From Argentina anserina (Eukaryota > Streptophyta > Magnoliopsida > Rosales > Rosaceae): a DNA stretch of 64,000 nucleotides. The translations under genes and the position numbers were made by a program. Under the pieces are notes generated by a model. It was not told the origin of the DNA. It worked only from the letters and a program-made list of their open reading frames with translations, and did not search any database. How positions within the stretch are numbered: the first letter of the stretch is position 1; each line of letters begins with the position of its first letter. The stretch spans positions 3,162,001-3,226,000 of the forward strand of contig NC_065876.1 of the NCBI RefSeq assembly GCF_933775445.1, in the 5' to 3' direction. Shown here in pieces: positions 1 to 12,634 of this stretch.

Positions 1-596
1 ACCACGGCGCGTATAGCGCCACCGCCACCTGAAAACTCATCCTCTCCTCCTCCTCTTTCTTCCCACGGTCGCAGACCACCCCTAGACTGCCCCATACCCC
101 TTCACGCGCCGCCTAAGGCGGCGGTGTTCACCATTTCTCCCCTCCTTCCCGATCTCACTCCAATCTCCTCCACAATCAACCAAAACATCCACCATACACA
201 CCACAACAATCACCACAACATTTAGAATTGAAACCTCACCTATTATTGGTCTTGGAGGCACCGAAGCTCGTCGGAGAGCTTGGAGCAGTCGTGCGGTCCG
301 GAGAGGCGCGAGCGGGCGAGTCGACCTCGGGGTCGCTTGTGAGGGACGGTGCGACGTCTCCTAGGCCGGCGGTGAGGACCACATCTCCCTGAGAAGGGAG
401 ATCGGTGGTGGACCGAGAGGGTGAGGGAGAGAGCTCGGGAAGAGGAAGAGAGGGTGGAGGCGCTGCGTGACGATCGGGGCTGCTTGCAGGAGATCTTGCG
501 AGGGTGTAGGGTGCGGTGGTGCTAGCCACGAAGGGCTGAGGAAGGAGGTCGGGGAGGGAGGCGATTCGGAAGGCAGAGAGGGGAGAGAAGGTCGGG

Positions 597-640
<44 letters not shown>

Positions 641-1024
641 GGAGGCGGGCTGAAGAGGGGGTTTCCAAATATGGGAACCCTAGCTCTAAATCATTCCTTA
701 TATACCCCCTCCCAAAATCGGAAACTAACTTCCGTCGTTAATAACTTTTTCGTACGTCGTCCGATTCGAACGCGTCACATATCCACGAACTCGTATCGCC
801 GAGCTCTACAACTTTCGTGAACGAAGTTTCTGCAACTGAGCGACGGAATAAAAGTCACTAATTTCGTTCGGAAACGTAACGTTTTACTTATTAAACGTTC
901 CGAAGACGTTTCCGTTTTCGATTCCCGATGTTACAAAACGGAACAAACACGATTTAAATCATTTCTAAAACTCAAAACTTTAGAAATAGTGTATTAACTC
1001 GTCCCGAAAAATCGGGTTATTACA
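1..1024 (-). mobile_element. 3'-truncated copy of a large LTR-like repeat (family member C)
   Basis: The right border ends in ...GGGTTATTACA, the reverse complement of the TGTAATAACCC start of the two complete elements near 34-40 kb. The interior shares the GCGCCGCCTAAGGCGGCG motif (about 106-126 here; also near 35250 and 38730), a GA-rich tract and a TATA-like stretch followed by a purine/pyrimidine-biased leader. The other end lies outside the window, so no target duplication can be tested. Reading frames of about 100 codons inside it (236-529 minus, 467-820 plus) are low-complexity and not conserved between copies; I do not treat them as genes. Solo LTR or end of a longer retrotransposon cannot be decided here. 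Confidence 0.75.
601..636. repeat. (GA)n microsatellite
   Basis: Uninterrupted alternating GA for more than 30 bases inside the LTR-like repeat. The corresponding place in the other copies (about 39200-39270) is GA-rich but interrupted. Confidence 0.9.
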
Positions 1025-2221
1025 TTAACGTACACCATGAAGTTCAACCAAGTAATTATCCATTTTCGACAAGATAAACAGAGGTATCATTCTGAGAAAT
1101 ACAAATTAAGAAACTCTAGCAAGGGACAGTAAAAGCATGAAGATGTTCATCATATTTATATATAAGCACATGAGTTTAGGCCGTTAAGTATATGGGTTTT
1201 ACAAACTCTTAAGTGCATGGTATCTAGCTAATCTACACGTCAAATTAACATGAATCTAGTAATGGATATTTAATTACATTAGTGGAATACTGTAGACCGA
1301 TCATCTTCGTTGGTGTGTACATTAATTTGTATGGGCACTGCAAAGTCTGGAGGCCCTTTGATGTTCTAATTCAAATGGTCAATCTTCTCCAAAAAACCGT
1401 GGCTTTCAATTGTTTTCAAGGGTTTATTCTTTCATTTCTTTGTGTTCAGTGTTCACCCCCCCCCCCCCCCCCCCCCTCTCTTAATATTTGATGTATGTAG
1501 TTGCTAAGATTAGATGAATCTCTAATATACTCTAAGTTTTTATTATTGGCCGGAATGAAAATTCAGCTTTGATAAAACATCATATATCATATATATACTC
1601 CAAAATTCTGATTTATATTCACAAAAGTCCACCTACACCAACACATATTAGATGGATCGGTGCCCTTGGTATTTGTGGTCAATATTACTTAGAAAATACC
1701 AAGTATATGTTAGCTAACTGTCCATTTATGTTGGTGCTATAGATAGTGTATGTCATGCTCTAAATCAATTCTTTGACTACTAAGAAATTGCATAGTGAGT
1801 TTAATAAGAGTTAATGAAGAATATTATAGAAGAATCCCCGTCCCATTCTGCCATGCATTTGCATGCATGTCAATCTTGTAACTTGTGTTCTTTTTCAACT
1901 AATACAAGAACAAAGATTGGTGCCCTCAGCATTCCCATATTCAGCTTTCTAACAAATGCAGACAAATGCAGTTAATCATTCGCTACAAGCAAGGGCACCC
2001 AGTTAATCATTCGCTCTTCTATATCTAGCTAGTCCACTTCAAATTACGTACTCTAGATTGTAGAGACCTCTCTCGAGATTCTTGACAATATTTATAGCCG
2101 GCCTCTATATATCTCACTCGTCTAACTAGCTGCCGCCAAAATTGGACCTCTCAGTGCGAAAGTATATAGCTGCTTGAGAAACTTATGTTATTCCTGGGTG
2201 AAGAAGGAAAGCACACATGGC
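1025..2221. other. Intergenic, no gene seen
   Basis: AT-rich spacer between the LTR-like repeat and the 3' end of the RING-H2 gene. It contains a run of 21 C residues (1456-1476). The part just left of 2222 is expected to hold the 3' UTR of the minus-strand RING gene. No conserved reading frame was found. Confidence 0.6.
1456..1476. repeat. poly-C homopolymer
   Basis: Twenty-one consecutive C bases followed by a TCTC tail. Exact length is error-prone in any sequencing technology. Confidence 0.85.
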
Positions 2222-3664
2222 TTAAACTTCTGGGATATGAATAGTAACCGAGTCTCCCGAATCTCGATTACTAGTAGTACTACTGGAACACCCGGACTCC
2301 CTTAAAGTTGAACTACCAGTGCCAGCAGTTGATGATGACTCTTCTCCAGCCGCTGCTGTCACATTTGGAGCGACGTTATTGTCCATCTGTTGCTGCTGGT
2401 TTTGTCGTAGCTCCAATGAAACTATCCTGGAACTGTGGTGGGAGACTATAATGCTATGGTGCTGCTGGAGTTGTTGTGCAGCTGGCTCTGTTGATGTGGT
2501 GGAACTAACAGTTACTGGTGCGGGATTATTACTGTCGATTTTGGTCGTACTAATCGGAATCACCAAGCATCTGCAAAGGGGGCAGGTTGTGTTGTTGTGC
2601 AGCCAGTGATGTATGCAATGGACATGGAAGACATGCTTGCACGATTGAACCTGCAGTAACTCCTCTTCCATTTCGAATTCCCCCAAGCAAACACAACATC
2701 TGGATCCAACCATTAGGCAGGCACAAATTTAGCTTACAAGATCAATTAAATCAGCCCACAAATCACTAACACATCACAATTTGACATCCCTAGTTCGATC
2801 AATGAAAAAAAAAACATAACTTGTAGAACGCATCAAACACTCATAAAGTTGATCGAATGTCTATATATTATTATCCATTTCGAGCTGGAAAAAAGTTTTG
2901 TTGAAAGAATCTCGATCAGAATGCTATAATTACACAAATTCTATAATTGAACTTTATTTTCACGTTTGGTCTCCTCCAAAAGATGTCCTTTCACACTATA
3001 TATATTCTACTCGTTTATCAATCACTCCTTTTCTCAAAAGCACTTTTGAGAAAAATAGTGGATGTTATGAGAGATTCTAACCGATCGAACATGTATGCAA
3101 AGAAATATAAGCATCGAACTATTTATATATGATATTACTTAATAATTGAGAGATTACCTTAGAATTCAAAAACCCTCTACTATTTTTGTTGTTATTTTTT
3201 ATTTTGGTAAATCGTCTAAATCTCAAATTCTGAATAGTCGGTTGGCAATGGTAGTGGCATTCCAACTTTAAGATGTGATGGAACACCATCTTGGCACATG
3301 CTAATAGAACCTAATAGGCTAATACTGATGTCTCCAACACATAGACCAGTTTAACTTCATCTGGCTTGTCATGACAATATGGTAAATCAAGATTAAACAA
3401 GTTAAAACTTAAAACTGAAAGCAGTTTGATTGAAACTTACTGGGAATCCTTTTTCCTCAATTCTTCATCAAATAGAATGATCTGCAGCTTCTCTTTGAGC
3501 TCTCCCTTCAAATCCATCGGACAAGGCTAATATGCATGGAAGGAAAAACAAAACAATTAGATAATTATAGATGATATACAAAATTCACATTGTAAAACCT
3601 CAGAAATGGATTCTCAATTAATTTATCTACTGGCCGGTACTTCTTTTCACTTCTTGCATGTTTT

Positions 3665-3703
<39 letters not shown>

Positions 3704-3982
3704 AGCTGAGGAAACATATGTTGAAGGTCCTGAAGCTTGATTATGGCTTCTTCTTTGAATGAGAATTGGAGGAGAAGATGAAAGAGTGGAAGCCCTCCGT
3801 TTGAGGTAGAACAAGTAGAACAAGAGAAAGAGAATGATGGAGAAAAGAATAGGAATTGAAAATATAAAGGCCTGGTAAAGTTTGAGTTGGAGTGCCTGAG
3901 GATAAAGGTGAGATTGAGAACTAGTAGTAGTAATAGAAGAAGGAGAACTGGCAGTTGTTTGAGTTGGATATGGAAGAACCAT
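2222..3982 (-). CDS. ATL-type membrane RING-H2 E3 ubiquitin ligase
   Basis: Three exons: 3982-3704, 3526-3441 and 2699-2222, giving 280 residues. Donors read GTAAGC and GTAAGT and both acceptors end in AG; the frame closes exactly. Residues about 38-60 form one hydrophobic membrane span, followed by a basic KRR stop-transfer. A short linker with LKGELKEKL leads to a RING-H2 finger at 123-164 (C-x2-C-x15-C-x-H-x2-H-x2-C-x10-C-x2-C, with Trp154 before the last pair). The Ser/Thr/Gln-rich C-terminal tail looks disordered. Family knowledge: ATL proteins are membrane-anchored E3s that bind E2 enzymes through the RING; exon layout and linker resemble the Arabidopsis ATL7/ATL58/ATL59 group. Substrate unknown. 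The usual Pro before the third Cys is absent (VQSC). A GA microsatellite lies right next to the first donor site. Confidence 0.88.
3667..3698. repeat. (GA)n microsatellite at the first donor of the ATL gene
   Basis: About 30 bases of GA (CT on the transcript strand) start five bases into intron 1 of the minus-strand RING gene. Confidence 0.85.
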
Positions 3983-6900
3983 GCTGATCGAGTGAATTAA
4001 GCAGCTAGCTAGTTAATAAAACCTGGAAATTATGATGCCTGTTAGTTTGAAGATGTAGGGGAACTACTACAAATGCCCTCGTTTTCTATTTGAGGAGTGT
4101 ATTTATGGGGGAGAACTTTGAGGTGGGATCTGTTCAGATATGAAGGGAACTGAATGATTGTTTTTCATACCAAAAAGTAGAGAGATCATTTGGCTTTGTA
4201 AAGGCAAATTTACAGTTGATGTCTACAAAAGAGGCGCAGGTCTATTCATTTTTTCTCTCTCCAACTACTGTGTAATGTAATAATCCGAATCAATAATTAT
4301 TTTCTAAATTTCTTTGCAATATGTAATACTGCATAATACAGTGAAAAACAATTTCGGAGTCCAAATGAGAAGACAAGTACAATTTCATCATCTTAATCCT
4401 GTTGATCAAATAGCTCGATAATATGGCTGAGTTTTTAAGAACAGTTGTGGTTTTTATTGTTTTCCTTTGGTCAATTTCACTTACTGCAGTTCTGGTACAA
4501 AATATTGGATCGATACTGATGGTAGTGGTAAAAGTATCAGATATGATGAGTTACTCAACTATCCATGCATGAAAAATTAGAGCATGCATGCAGTAATTAA
4601 GAACGTAGTTGAACTAATTTCTGAATTAACCATCAAAATGGAGATTTATGTAATTAAGATCCTACTATTGCCGCGACTATGTTTCCTATGTAACTTTTTT
4701 GTGGATGAGTGATGATCTATGTTGATAACTTTTAAGAGTATAGTCGGACCTTTTATAATTGGAAATATCTATTTTTGCTTTTCTTCCGTAGTGCTTGTTT
4801 GAGAGCTTATTTCTTTTGGCGTTATGATTGTTTAGAGCTTGGGGAGAGGACACATTATAACTTTGTTAATTAAGATAATAGGACCATGAGACCTTCATCC
4901 CCATAAAAAACAGAGCAATAAGTTTTTTAGATAAATTCAATATTATTTCATGATCTAGCATATATTCCTTCAAGTCATGTCCATCACTAAAAACATGGGT
5001 CCTCATCACACCAAGCACTGAGAGGCTCAGTAATCTCACTGTAACATCATGGACCCAAACAACATCATCATCAGAAATTTTTACCAATTTCTGAATTCTT
5101 TTTAGTTATTTTAATCAAAAAGATCAAAACAATAAATAGATGTGAATTGCCTACTCTTAAGTGAGTTAAGTCTTAATTACTTAAGCTGTTAGTCCATCTG
5201 ATCGATCACCCTTCGTGTTACAAAGTTGATGACCTAACTAACCTATAAAGCCACAAGTTATTAGTATGTTGTGTGTTATCAAGGAGGTTTCTCCCAACTT
5301 CAATTAATTTGACACACCTCTACCATCAGATATATATTTTGCCATGATTAGTAGAAGCCACAATTATAAAATCTGGACTACAAGTTCATCAATTGACATC
5401 AAATGTTGGTGTATATGCTTAAGATGTGCAACTAACAAGCCTAATATTTTTTTTATGTCCATATCCTCCCTAAATTGTGGTCTCTCTCGTCAACTGCAAG
5501 GGCTTAATACAAATTTAGGTGTGCTTTTACGTGTAAATGACTTGTTGAGGCCAAACTTGTTTATAGATACTAGGTAAATGTTACCCTCTCCAAACGGGGC
5601 CTTAAGGTTTTGAAAGGGAAGGAATTCGAACTTTGAAGGCCAAATACCAATGATACAGTAAGTGGTGTGAATATCAACTACAACGTACACATACTCTACT
5701 GTATATAAGCAAAGAATTTATTCTTCAAAATAAAAGGAGCAGAAATATTTCCCTTTTCGAAGTGTTTAGACCTTTAGCTCTCGACTACTTCTTTAGGCTA
5801 GGCAGGGGAAAAATTCTTTCTCCAAGCACTAGACTATAGTGATCTTGGTGCCTTTGAACTTTTCATCATTACATAAACACTAGAGTTCAGCAAAATCTAA
5901 AGTATAGAAAAAACATGGCATCTACAAAGTCAAATCTAAGAACCATTCCTTGTGATGAGATCAAGCATAAGCCATTTATATAAGACAAAAGAGATCATAA
6001 TACTAATTGCGAGAACTATGCTCTAATTTCACAATGTTTGATTGGTTTTAGAGGCTTTGAAAATAGGAAAAGAGCACATTCCAAGTTTATGATAGATGTC
6101 TGCCAATTGCAATATCAAGTGAACTCAAGAATCTATGAAGCCTAGGAGAGTAATCCTTCATTTGAGGAGTGAGAGATTGGAATACGGAACAAGAATACTT
6201 GATTCTTTTATTCATCCACTGAAGCAAGCATGAGTGCATGAGCAAAAAAGGCAAAAGGAAAGGCAGTATTATGGTGCTTTTCCGCTCATCTTTTTTACTG
6301 TATTTTCCACTTGTTTTATGCTCTTCTTCGAATTCATTGGTACAACTTGTCCTCTATTTTAAGCATTTCGCGATTGCAATTTGATCTGCAGGTGTCCCTT
6401 GATTGAATTGAGGAGGTCTCACACTCTCACTGCTACTGGTGGATCATGAAGAAAGATTTATCTCAGAAAGTGGGTTGCAGATCATATCGGATTCTCCAGC
6501 TGATATAGAAAAGCCTCATGTCTTTACCGAGTAAAGCACTTCCACTTTAAATCTCAGTAATCCTTTAGCAGCCATGAAATCACCATGTTTAAATGAAAGG
6601 AATGACCAACTAAAGTCTCTAGTAGCCGGCGATGTCATGCATGATAAGCTCCCATGATTAAAAGCAAGTAATTATCACATGGTGCTAGCCAAGAAGGATA
6701 AGTTTTGACTCAACGATCCTAAAGATGATAAAACTATAACATAAGGCAATTCAATACGATTTTGGTATCAAATTTTTTGGATAAAGCCTACTGCCACCAT
6801 AGATTGTGCAGTCTGGTTAAAAGGGATTGTGAACAATGACGTTAACCTGCGACAGATCAAATACACATTCTATTGAGTATTGACAATACAAGTTCCAGTT

Positions 6901-7227
6901 TCTTTCATGCATTATTTTATTATCTGATTCAAATCAGAAATCTAGGATAACCAACAAATTTGGGATTCAGCTCACTAGTACTGTCATCAAGACTCCATAT
7001 TATGATGCTGATTCACAAGTCATTCTTAAAGATGATTTCATCAATTGAATACATTTTATTTGATCATTAATAAAAGGTAGTCAACTATGTTACAACAAAA
7101 ACTAAATGACCTGAATCTCAATAACAAGGGGAAATTGGAGGATTCAACGCATATGGGATTACATTGTACATGGCTTTTTTCCTTCCCTGTTCTTCCTCTG
7201 AGGGATGGACAAAAGACTTGACCTAAA
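3983..7227. other. 3.2 kb intergenic region, no supported gene
   Basis: It lies between the start of the ATL gene (minus) and the 3' end of the S6 gene (minus), so it holds the ATL promoter and 5' UTR at its left side and S6 3' UTR at its right side. Only short reading frames without recognisable motifs or splice partners were seen (for example 4866-5087 minus). A non-coding transcript cannot be excluded. Confidence 0.5.
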
Positions 7228-10139
7228 CTAGTACTTCCTCTTCCTTATTTTGAAACTCAGAGATCGGATGACATTGTCATCAGCTTTCAGATTCTGTTCA
7301 AGAAACTCCATAGATTCGGGTTTTGTGAAGTAGGTAAAGAGTAGGTAGATCCCATCCAGGTAAGTGTTGGATTCTCCCGCTTTGTTTTTCTTCTGGATGC
7401 TATAGGCTAGTGGAATCACTCCTCTGTTGAAGACCTCGACATACATGCCACCTCCAGCTATAAGCAACTGCAAAAATTGGCACAGTCAAACTGTAAAATG
7501 TTGTAACAATTAAACTTCCAAGTTTATAACTTCACAATATATAACTACTAGTTGCATAAGTTAATCTGATGATTTGCATCAGACCAGCTTTGCTAGGCTC
7601 TGCAGACACCATAATTCTATCCAGTTCAGATTAGTTGCAAGGTTAGCATGCTCTAATAAAATACACATGAGCCACACCTCAATTGAATACTTAAAAACCT
7701 CATATGCACGTTCTTCCTAGTTTATAAGAGGTGGATAACCATGTCTAAACGTACATCCAGTATGACACTCATTATGTCCGAATAAGAGCCACAGAAAATC
7801 TAAGGGTAATTATAGCTAATTAGATTAAAGTCTTATAAAAAGTATGCATGAAGCGAAAACAATGAAATTTTTATGAGGGAGTAAATTAAGTGTGGCAGTT
7901 TTTGACATCAGAGGATTGTTTGGGTGATCCATGGGAATGATCCGAATGATACAGTCCTACGTACTGCACTTTTCCGAACAATTTCTCGGAAGAATGTCAT
8001 AATCTATCAATTTCGTCCAGTAAACTCCCAACTTCTCTAGATGACAATAATGTATCACTACACAAAGAACATAACGGCTTAGCTTGTTTCATACAAGTAC
8101 AATCAATAATTGTGCATCAATCATCTTCACTTTCATACAAGTCTACAACCCACTGGGCAAAGAGTTATTCCATATCAAACGTTAAGCAAAATATTTCACC
8201 GCACTTCCAAAATCTAAACACATAATGAAGTCTGAGATTGCCTCTCCATAGAAAACAGACCCAGAAGCTGGTTATGATGTGCGCGGGCTCAGTTCATCAA
8301 CAAAGTAACCATCTTCCTCCAATATAAAATAGCATTTCATACCGCAATGTAAGCTTTTACAATTCAAAGAATGCCCGAAATTTTAAAGAGTTTTTTTCAC
8401 CAACAGTCCCTCAACTCTGGTGTATCTACCAATGTGATACCTCAACTCTTAATCGTACCAATGTGATACCCAGACTCTAGTATTGCTATCATTGAAGTAC
8501 TTCCGTCAGTTTTTTTCAACTACTCCGTCAACTTGGTGACGTGGCAAGTACGTGAGACCCACAAAGAGGGTTAAAAGACAAAATTAACCCCATCTAAGAG
8601 GAGCAATGTTTTTCCCGCCCTTTATCTTGAGAAATACACCCAATAATTCCAATTTTAGCGCCAATTTTCCCTCTCTACTCCTTAATTTGAGTCTCTTATC
8701 TAAACTAAAGAACTACTGCCAACCAGTCGATCACAATCTGATAAAACCTAGATAAATCTCATTTTCTATTTTTACCCTAGCACTTGTTAAACTAACAGAA
8801 TAAATATAGAAATTTATATGAAACATCTCATTTCCACAATCTCATAAGAATATAGAAACACATAACTTAACGAAATTCAATTACATGTTTAAGTACCATT
8901 AGTTCTTACAAGCAAAAATCATGGCAGATCAACATAAAAGGTGACAACTAATGATACTTAAACATGTATTTGAATTTCGTTAAGTTATGTGTTTCTATAT
9001 TCTTATGAGATTGTGGAAATGAGATGTTCCATATAAATTTCTATATTTATTCTGTTAGTTTAACAAGTGCTAGGGTAAAAATAGAAAATGAGATTGATCT
9101 AAGTTTTATCAGATTGTGGTCAACTGGTTGGCGGTAGTTCTTTAGTTTAGATAAGAGACAAATTAAGGAGTAGGGAGGGAAAATTGACGCCAAAATTGGA
9201 ATTGTTGGGTGTCTTTCTCAAGGTAAAGGGCGGGAAAAACATTGCTTCTCTCAGATGGGGTTAATTTTGTCTTTTAACCATTTTTATGGGCCTCACGTAC
9301 TTGCCACGTCAACAAGATGACGGAGAAGTTGAAAAAAACTGACGGAAGTACTTCAATGATAACAATACTAGAGTCTGAGTATCACATTGGTACGATTAAG
9401 AGTTGAGGTATCACATTGGTAGGTACACTAGAATTAAAGGACTGTTAGTGAAAAAAACTCAATTTTAAATGAACTGCATCCAATACCTTCCATTACAGCA
9501 CATTTGAGCTACTAAGGAAGTTTGACAATATAACAAACTACATTGCACCACCTTCAAGCACAAGCTAATTCTATGTTACAAGCAATGATTCCATTTCAGG
9601 TTTTGCTTCAATAACTCTACTTATGTATTATACACAGCTACTCTAATCAACCAAAGGAACAAAACTTTAGCTACTCGTCTCCATATAAGTTACCACATTT
9701 CTTAGTTAGAGCTCAAAATTTACCATCCTAAGGTAAAATCGAAACACAGAAAAAGTAAAATCAAATTCAAAAACCCAATTACCTCCTCGTACTTCTGAGT
9801 AAGAGCGAGTCTTTCATCCTCAGACATATCGGGTCTGAGAACCGCCATGGTCTCGTACTGGCGGAGCCCCGGCGGGCACGTCGGCTCCTCCTTGTCCTCC
9901 ACGGCGGTCAACCCCGGGCCGGACGGGGAATTCGGGTCGTCCTCCGACTGGAACCCGCCGCCTTCAAAGAAGGAGCCGGAGAACTCCAGTGACTGCACAT
10001 TGAGCGACAAACTGCGGGCGGGTCGGGTCCGCAGAGGAAAGGAGAGGGCTTGGGGTAGGGATGGGATTTGGGAGAGAGTTGTGGGGCAAAAGTGGAAATT
10101 CGAAGCTGTGGAAATCAGCGAGGAAGTTGAAGCTGCCAT
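7228..10139 (-). CDS. RPS6: Plastid 30S ribosomal protein S6 (bS6c)
   Basis: Two exons, 10139-9783 and 7467-7228, give 198 residues; donor GTAATT, acceptor TTGCAG, phase 0. Residues 1 to about 45 are Ser/Thr-rich and basic with hardly any acidic residues, as in a chloroplast transit peptide. A Pro/Gly/acidic linker follows. The S6 fold starts at LRQYETMAVLRPDMSEDE (about 92), continues through GGGMYVEVFNRG, and ends with the family-typical strand carrying TYFTKPES and a basic KIRKRKY tail. Role: small-subunit protein near the central domain of 16S rRNA in plastid ribosomes. Start chosen because it gives the transit peptide and lies 269 bases from the divergent RPN12 start. The 2315-base intron contains a 1.07 kb hairpin transposon (8388-9460). 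Confidence 0.93.
8388..9460. mobile_element. Mutator-like hairpin MITE inside the RPS6 intron
   Basis: The two halves (8388 to about 8907 and about 8947 to 9460) are reverse complements with few mismatches, separated by a loop of about 40 bases. Ends are GAGTTTTTTTCACC and its complement. The element is bounded by a perfect 9-bp duplication AATTTTAAA (8379-8387 and 9461-9469), the length typical of Mutator-superfamily insertions. No transposase frame is present, so it is non-autonomous. The inner termini match a related smaller element at about 51434-51942. Confidence 0.92.
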
Positions 10140-10408
10140 TGTTTGAAGCAGAAAGAGTGAAGTGGATAATTGACAAGGAGAAACTGGATGACGGATAATA
10201 AGGAGGATGTAAACGACGCGTCGTTTTATAATTGGGCTGAATGGTAGGTTTTAACAGCCCAATATATATGTTAAAAGCCCAGCCCAGTTTGCGCAGTGGA
10301 GAGCTATATTTCTTGTTGGAAAAAAAGGGAGGGATTGAAGTGTGAACAAAGCGAGAGCAGAACCAGAGAGACTGAGAGAGAGGTAAAAGGTTGAAGAAGA
10401 AGAAGAGA
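10140..10408. promoter_or_regulatory. Shared bidirectional promoter of RPS6 and RPN12
   Basis: Only 269 bases separate two divergent start codons. Visible elements: TGGGCT at 10233-10238 and AGCCCA at 10256, 10276 and 10281, which are site II (TCP-type) motifs common in plant ribosomal and proteasome promoters, and a perfect 16-bp palindrome AAACGACGCGTCGTTT at 10211-10226. A GA-rich leader precedes the RPN12 start. Assignment of the elements to either gene is inference. Confidence 0.7.
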
Positions 10409-12634
10409 ATGGAGGCGAAGTTTAACGAGCTGAGTCAGAGCTTCGGGCGATTCAAAGCGGCGTTGATCCGTAATGACTTCGACACAGCTGGCAATCTCCT
10501 CTCGGATCTGAAGGTACCTATTGCTTTTTCGAAACCCTAAGTTTGTTTGCTCTATTTGGGCATGATTTGATGGCTGTGAGTTGTGTTAATGCTGAATCAG
10601 ATGATCAATCTTGTGAATTTCGGCTATTTGGTTAGGTTTTTTTTTGGGTGAATTGGAGATGTGTGTTAGTCTATAAGTTGGCTTTCGGAGCTTGGTGAAT
10701 AAGCTGAGCTTTTTCATATCAGCAAGAATCATGATATATTGCTACTTCTGTGGCTTTGTTTTTGGATGGGTGTGCGGTTTTGTGGTGAGCTGGAATCGGC
10801 AAGAGCACTAATATGAAACCTTGATAGATTATTGTATGACATATGTATGATACAATACTGTGATACAAATGAGCAAAGTAACTCATAGTACAGCTTATAG
10901 TGTGTGATGTTTGGTATGATTATGCCTGTGCGTGTGCTTAAAGAGGCGCGGTGGTTCTTCAGCTGGTTGTTAGGCTGATGGGTCAAGAAATGCATCCTGT
11001 AGACGCTATTTGGAGATGTTAGGAGTTTATTTTGATGTTTTTGTTTGGGCTGAACTTACTTGATTGTTGCTTTTGCAGGTCATGTTGACTAAATTCAACA
11101 GCCTACCACCCCTGTATGAAGATACACCTAATGCGGCCAAGGAATTAGAAGTAGCAAGTAATGTTCTTGTTCGAAATATGCTGTTGATTTTGTATTCGTT
11201 TAGAGTTCTTTAAGAGAAGAGTGTGATAGATTCCAGATTATCTGCCTATACTTCTTGAATTTACGATGTTTGTGAACTTTCAGGGGATATATATGAGCAT
11301 GCTGTTCTTCTCAGTGTGAAGACTGAGGATCAAGAGGCATTTGAGAGGGATTTTTTTCAGCTGAAGCACTACTACACAGATGTTCGGTAATTTATTAAAG
11401 CCCTAAAACATCTTTTAAGCTACATTTTCTACTACAAAAACTGAGGCGTCTACTGTATGCACACCTATACTGTGATATATTGAGTAGAGGCCAACTTGGT
11501 CACAGTGAACACACTCGGAAAATATGTAGCTCTCTTAGAATACATGAGTATGTGGGTGGCTTTAGATATAATCTCTGAAGTTAAGGTAACACAATTTCTG
11601 CTGCAGTGCTATTGTCAGTTGTGTCCTGTATGCAGTTAGAAACACTGTTTTCTTATATCAATCTCTTAGTCCTTTAAATTCTGCATGGCTTTTAAAGTAC
11701 TTCACAATTCTTTTGGAGCAGTAACCGTCTTCCTCCATCCACCCAAGAGTACCCAATCTTAGGTCTCAACCTTTTGAGACTCCTTGTCCAGAATAGAATA
11801 GCTGAGTTCCACACAGAACTGGAACTGCTATCATCTGCTGCTTTGGAGAACCCTTGCATCAAGCATGCGGTGGAGTTGGAGCAATCATTTATGGAGGGAG
11901 CTTACAATAGGGTGTTGCATGCTCGGCAGACAGCGCCACATGAAACTTATGTTTACTTTATGGATCTGCTGGCAAAAACAGTCAGGTAATTTGCCCCCTT
12001 AGTAGATGTAATTCTAATGTTGAGTGACAAGAAATTTAATTGATAGTAGCAGTTGATTAGTGGTATTTGTTCTGTTTTTTTCTTTGGAGTCTCCGTCAAT
12101 GCATTTCAGTTTCTGTTGTGAATGATGTGAAATGAGCATCTTCTATGCATAGTTTAGCTCTTCATTTCATATTCTTTGCATCTACTTGTGGAAGTTCTCG
12201 TTGTTTGATTTGTTTTCTAACTTGTAGGGATGAGATAGCTGGATGCAGTGAGAAGGCATATGATTATCTCTCAATTAAGGATGCACAAAAAATGTTGCTG
12301 TTCCCTTCTGAGCGTGAACTATTGGCCTATATCAACGAGGTAATGTCATATGCATGATTTGTATGTAATGCCTCTTTAGTTTTCTGATGGATATTGAGTA
12401 TACATACCCTAATAAATTCACACCACCAGTAGAAATATACTGCCTTTCTGCTTGGATCCATATTTTGAACTTTTTTTTCTTCCTTAAATTCAGGATCATC
12501 CTGAGTGGGAAGTAAAGAATGGCGGGGTCTATTTCCAGAAAGTCAAGGAGACCACCCCTTGCAAGGAGATACCTTCTCTGCAGCTTATCAACCAAACTCT
12601 CAGTTATGCAAGAGAGTTGGAGCGGATTGTGTAA
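10409..12634 (+). CDS. RPN12A: 26S proteasome regulatory subunit RPN12
   Basis: Six exons: 10409-10513, 11079-11157, 11284-11386, 11722-11985, 12228-12339 and 12494-12634, giving 267 residues, the length I recall for Arabidopsis RPN12a. All introns are GT-AG and the frame closes. The protein starts MEAKFNELSQSF, contains the highly conserved stretch around LLVQNR-EFHTELELLSS and the motif TAPHETYVYFMDLLAKTVRDEI, and ends LSYARELERIV. The C-terminal half is the PCI domain through which RPN12 joins the 19S lid; it docks last in lid assembly. In Arabidopsis RPN12a mutants are altered in cytokinin and auxin responses. Start chosen from the conserved N-terminus and position in the divergent promoter. 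It is followed by about 0.55 kb of spacer before a hAT MITE. Confidence 0.96.

Noticed and set aside
236..820. Overlapping frames of 97 and 117 codons on both strands
   Set aside because: They lie inside a non-coding LTR-like repeat, are rich in Ser/Pro/Arg or Glu/Arg from GA and GC bias, and are not preserved in the sister copies.
2319..2609. Plus-strand 96-codon frame
   Set aside because: Antisense shadow of the RING-H2 exon.
5344..5690. Small frames on both strands upstream of the ATL gene
   Set aside because: Short, AT-rich, contradictory frames without motifs or conserved splice borders.
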